Shown here: positions 37,090 through 37,855 of the stretch, piece after piece
How the letters are laid out: the number at the start of each line of letters is the position of its first letter
Position numbering within the stretch: the stretch's first letter is position 1
NCBI GenBank assembly: GCA_017614395.1
Contig: JAGABX010000025.1
Span: 1-37,855 of the forward strand
DNA length: 37,855 nt
From: Eubacterium sp.
GTDB taxonomy: Bacteria > Bacillota > Clostridia > Lachnospirales > Lachnospiraceae
Reading direction: 5' to 3'
Made by a program: the position numbers and the translations under genes
The notes under the pieces: generated by a model
What the model was told of the DNA's origin: nothing
The model's input: only the letters and a program-made list of their open reading frames with translations
Database searches by the model: none

Positions 37090-37113
37090 AACAGTAATTG
37101 TGATTTTTCGCAA
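37085..37113 (-). promoter_or_regulatory. Promoter of the HD-GYP-like gene
   Basis: On the minus strand TTGCGA (37108-37113), 17 bases, TATTAT (37085-37090), about 78 bases before the ATG. It is interleaved with the plus-strand protease promoter, so both cannot be occupied at once. Confidence 0.65.
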
Positions 37114-37157
37114 GTATTTTGTTATATTATTACATAAATTCTGGAAGGAGAATGAAA

Positions 37158-37855
37158 ATGAAAAGACTGATCTCACTGACTCTGTGTCTGTGCCTGGCTT
37201 TCGGATGCATGGCAATTACCGGCTCCGATACGGCTGTAGCACTGTCCGCAACCGGCTCGGGCTCCATGCCGTCGGTTTCCGCCCCTGACAAGTCCGGGAC
37301 CGGAAAAACCCCGGATTATTTGGAAGGACAGGCAATAATCACGATGGCGGTTCCCACCGGAAAGGAGAGCGCTCTGCTGAAAAAGGGTCCGCTGGCCGGT
37401 GACCGTTCGATCCGGGTAAACCGTGTTATGTGCTTTGACGACGCCGAGCCGCTCGGACGCACCAAGGCGGAGCGCAAGTCCCTTCACGGAAAAAGCATAT
37501 ATATTGTCCATGTGAAGACAACTGCCTACACCACAAAACAGCTGAAGTCCTTTTTGAAAAAGTACAACTATGTTCTCTCGGTCACACGGGACTATAAAAT
37601 TGAAAAGTTCTCCATGCCTACCGATCCGCTTTTCAAGGATCAGTGGTATCTCGGCGGGCAGAGTTATTTCCCGAACGGTCTCGGTACAGCGGCCGCCAGC
37701 GGTTCTGCCGCGAGCGGATCGGGCAGCGAGCTGTCGGCAACCCCTGTCGATGACTCCTATTGCGTGCCGGCTGCCACCATCGGTTTCACACCGGAGGAAA
37801 AACAGGATCTCGGCGACAAAACGCCGGTCGTTGCCATCGTCGACGACGGCGTGGA
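37158..37855 (+). CDS. Secreted subtilisin-like (S8) protease, 5' part
   Basis: The frame runs from the ATG at 37158 (GGAG 7 bases upstream; the ATG at 37152 is too close to it) to the right edge, 232 codons. A signal peptide (about 1-28, KRLISLTLCLCLAFG) precedes a propeptide-like region (YLEGQAIITMAVPTGKESAL, KQLKSFLKKYNYVLSVTRDY, an S8 inhibitor-type fold). The mature start follows (DPLFKDQWYLGG). The first catalytic motif, TPVVAIVDDGV with the Asp, appears just before the edge; the His and Ser are beyond it. A Gly/Ser/Ala stretch interrupts the N-terminal part of the protease domain. It is the only plus-strand gene here. Confidence 0.88.
   Translation, partial: MKRLISLTLCLCLAFGCMAITGSDTAVALSATGSGSMPSVSAPDKSGTGKTPDYLEGQAIITMAVPTGKESALLKKGPLAGDRSIRVNRVMCFDDAEPLGRTKAERKSLHGKSIYIVHVKTTAYTTKQLKSFLKKYNYVLSVTRDYKIEKFSMPTDPLFKDQWYLGGQSYFPNGLGTAAASGSAASGSGSELSATPVDDSYCVPAATIGFTPEEKQDLGDKTPVVAIVDDGV

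Noticed and set aside
37173..37511. Open frame of 112 codons on the minus strand near the right edge
   Set aside because: It is antisense to the protease gene, which has a signal peptide, ribosome site and an S8 motif.

Overview
The window looks like the chromosome of a motile, anaerobic Clostridia species, most likely Lachnospiraceae. This rests on an ATP synthase c subunit with a sodium-binding motif, an indolepyruvate:ferredoxin oxidoreductase, a Gram-positive Tad pilus locus with Flp1-like, DUF5702-like and DUF6382-like members, a flagellin/FliS pair, and low-GC promoters of TTGNNN-17-TANAAT type. Nearly every gene is on the minus strand. The only plus-strand gene is a subtilisin-like protease cut by the right edge. 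There are no rRNA or tRNA genes, insertion sequences or CRISPR arrays, and no gene-free stretch exceeds 300 bases.

Region 1 (1-7118, minus): the F1Fo ATP synthase operon, read right to left as atpZ, atpI, atpB, atpE, atpF, atpH, atpA, atpG, atpD, with atpD cut at the left edge. Region 2 (7157-10255): proC, rpiB and a Sua5/TsaC-type protein fused to a degenerate low-molecular-weight phosphatase domain. A palindromic repeat of 70-77 bases sits just downstream of each of these three genes (7157, 8081, 8639), and base-pair compensation supports its stem. Region 3 (10313-16543): a membrane-anchored GH18 protein, an amidohydrolase, iorB, iorA, and a NYN-OST-HTH protein with its own promoter and terminator. 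Region 4 (16665-19627): a large secreted, cell-surface lipase-like hydrolase and a BrnT-type toxin-antitoxin pair.

Region 5 (19658-30550): an eleven-gene Tad/Flp pilus operon read from a strong promoter at 30521-30550. The order is prepilin peptidase, a TadZ-like protein without a P-loop, TadA, TadB, a TadC-like protein with a large outside domain, Flp pilin, a DUF5702-like protein, a TadE-like protein with two Cys/His knuckles, a second prepilin peptidase, a small TadE-like protein and an FHA protein. Region 6 (30531-35859): fliS, flagellin and a 1045-residue DUF6240-like protein behind a sigma-D (sigma-28) promoter, ending in a terminator that overlaps the tad promoter. Region 7 (35874-37855): an HD-GYP-like protein that has lost most signature residues, divergent from the protease, with overlapping promoters between them.

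No single gene set is wholly novel. The points most worth a second look are the palindromic repeat family, the unusual Tad locus, the fused pseudo-phosphatase, and the flagellum/pilus boundary where a terminator and a promoter share the same DNA. All family names come from reading motifs and recalling families; no database was searched.
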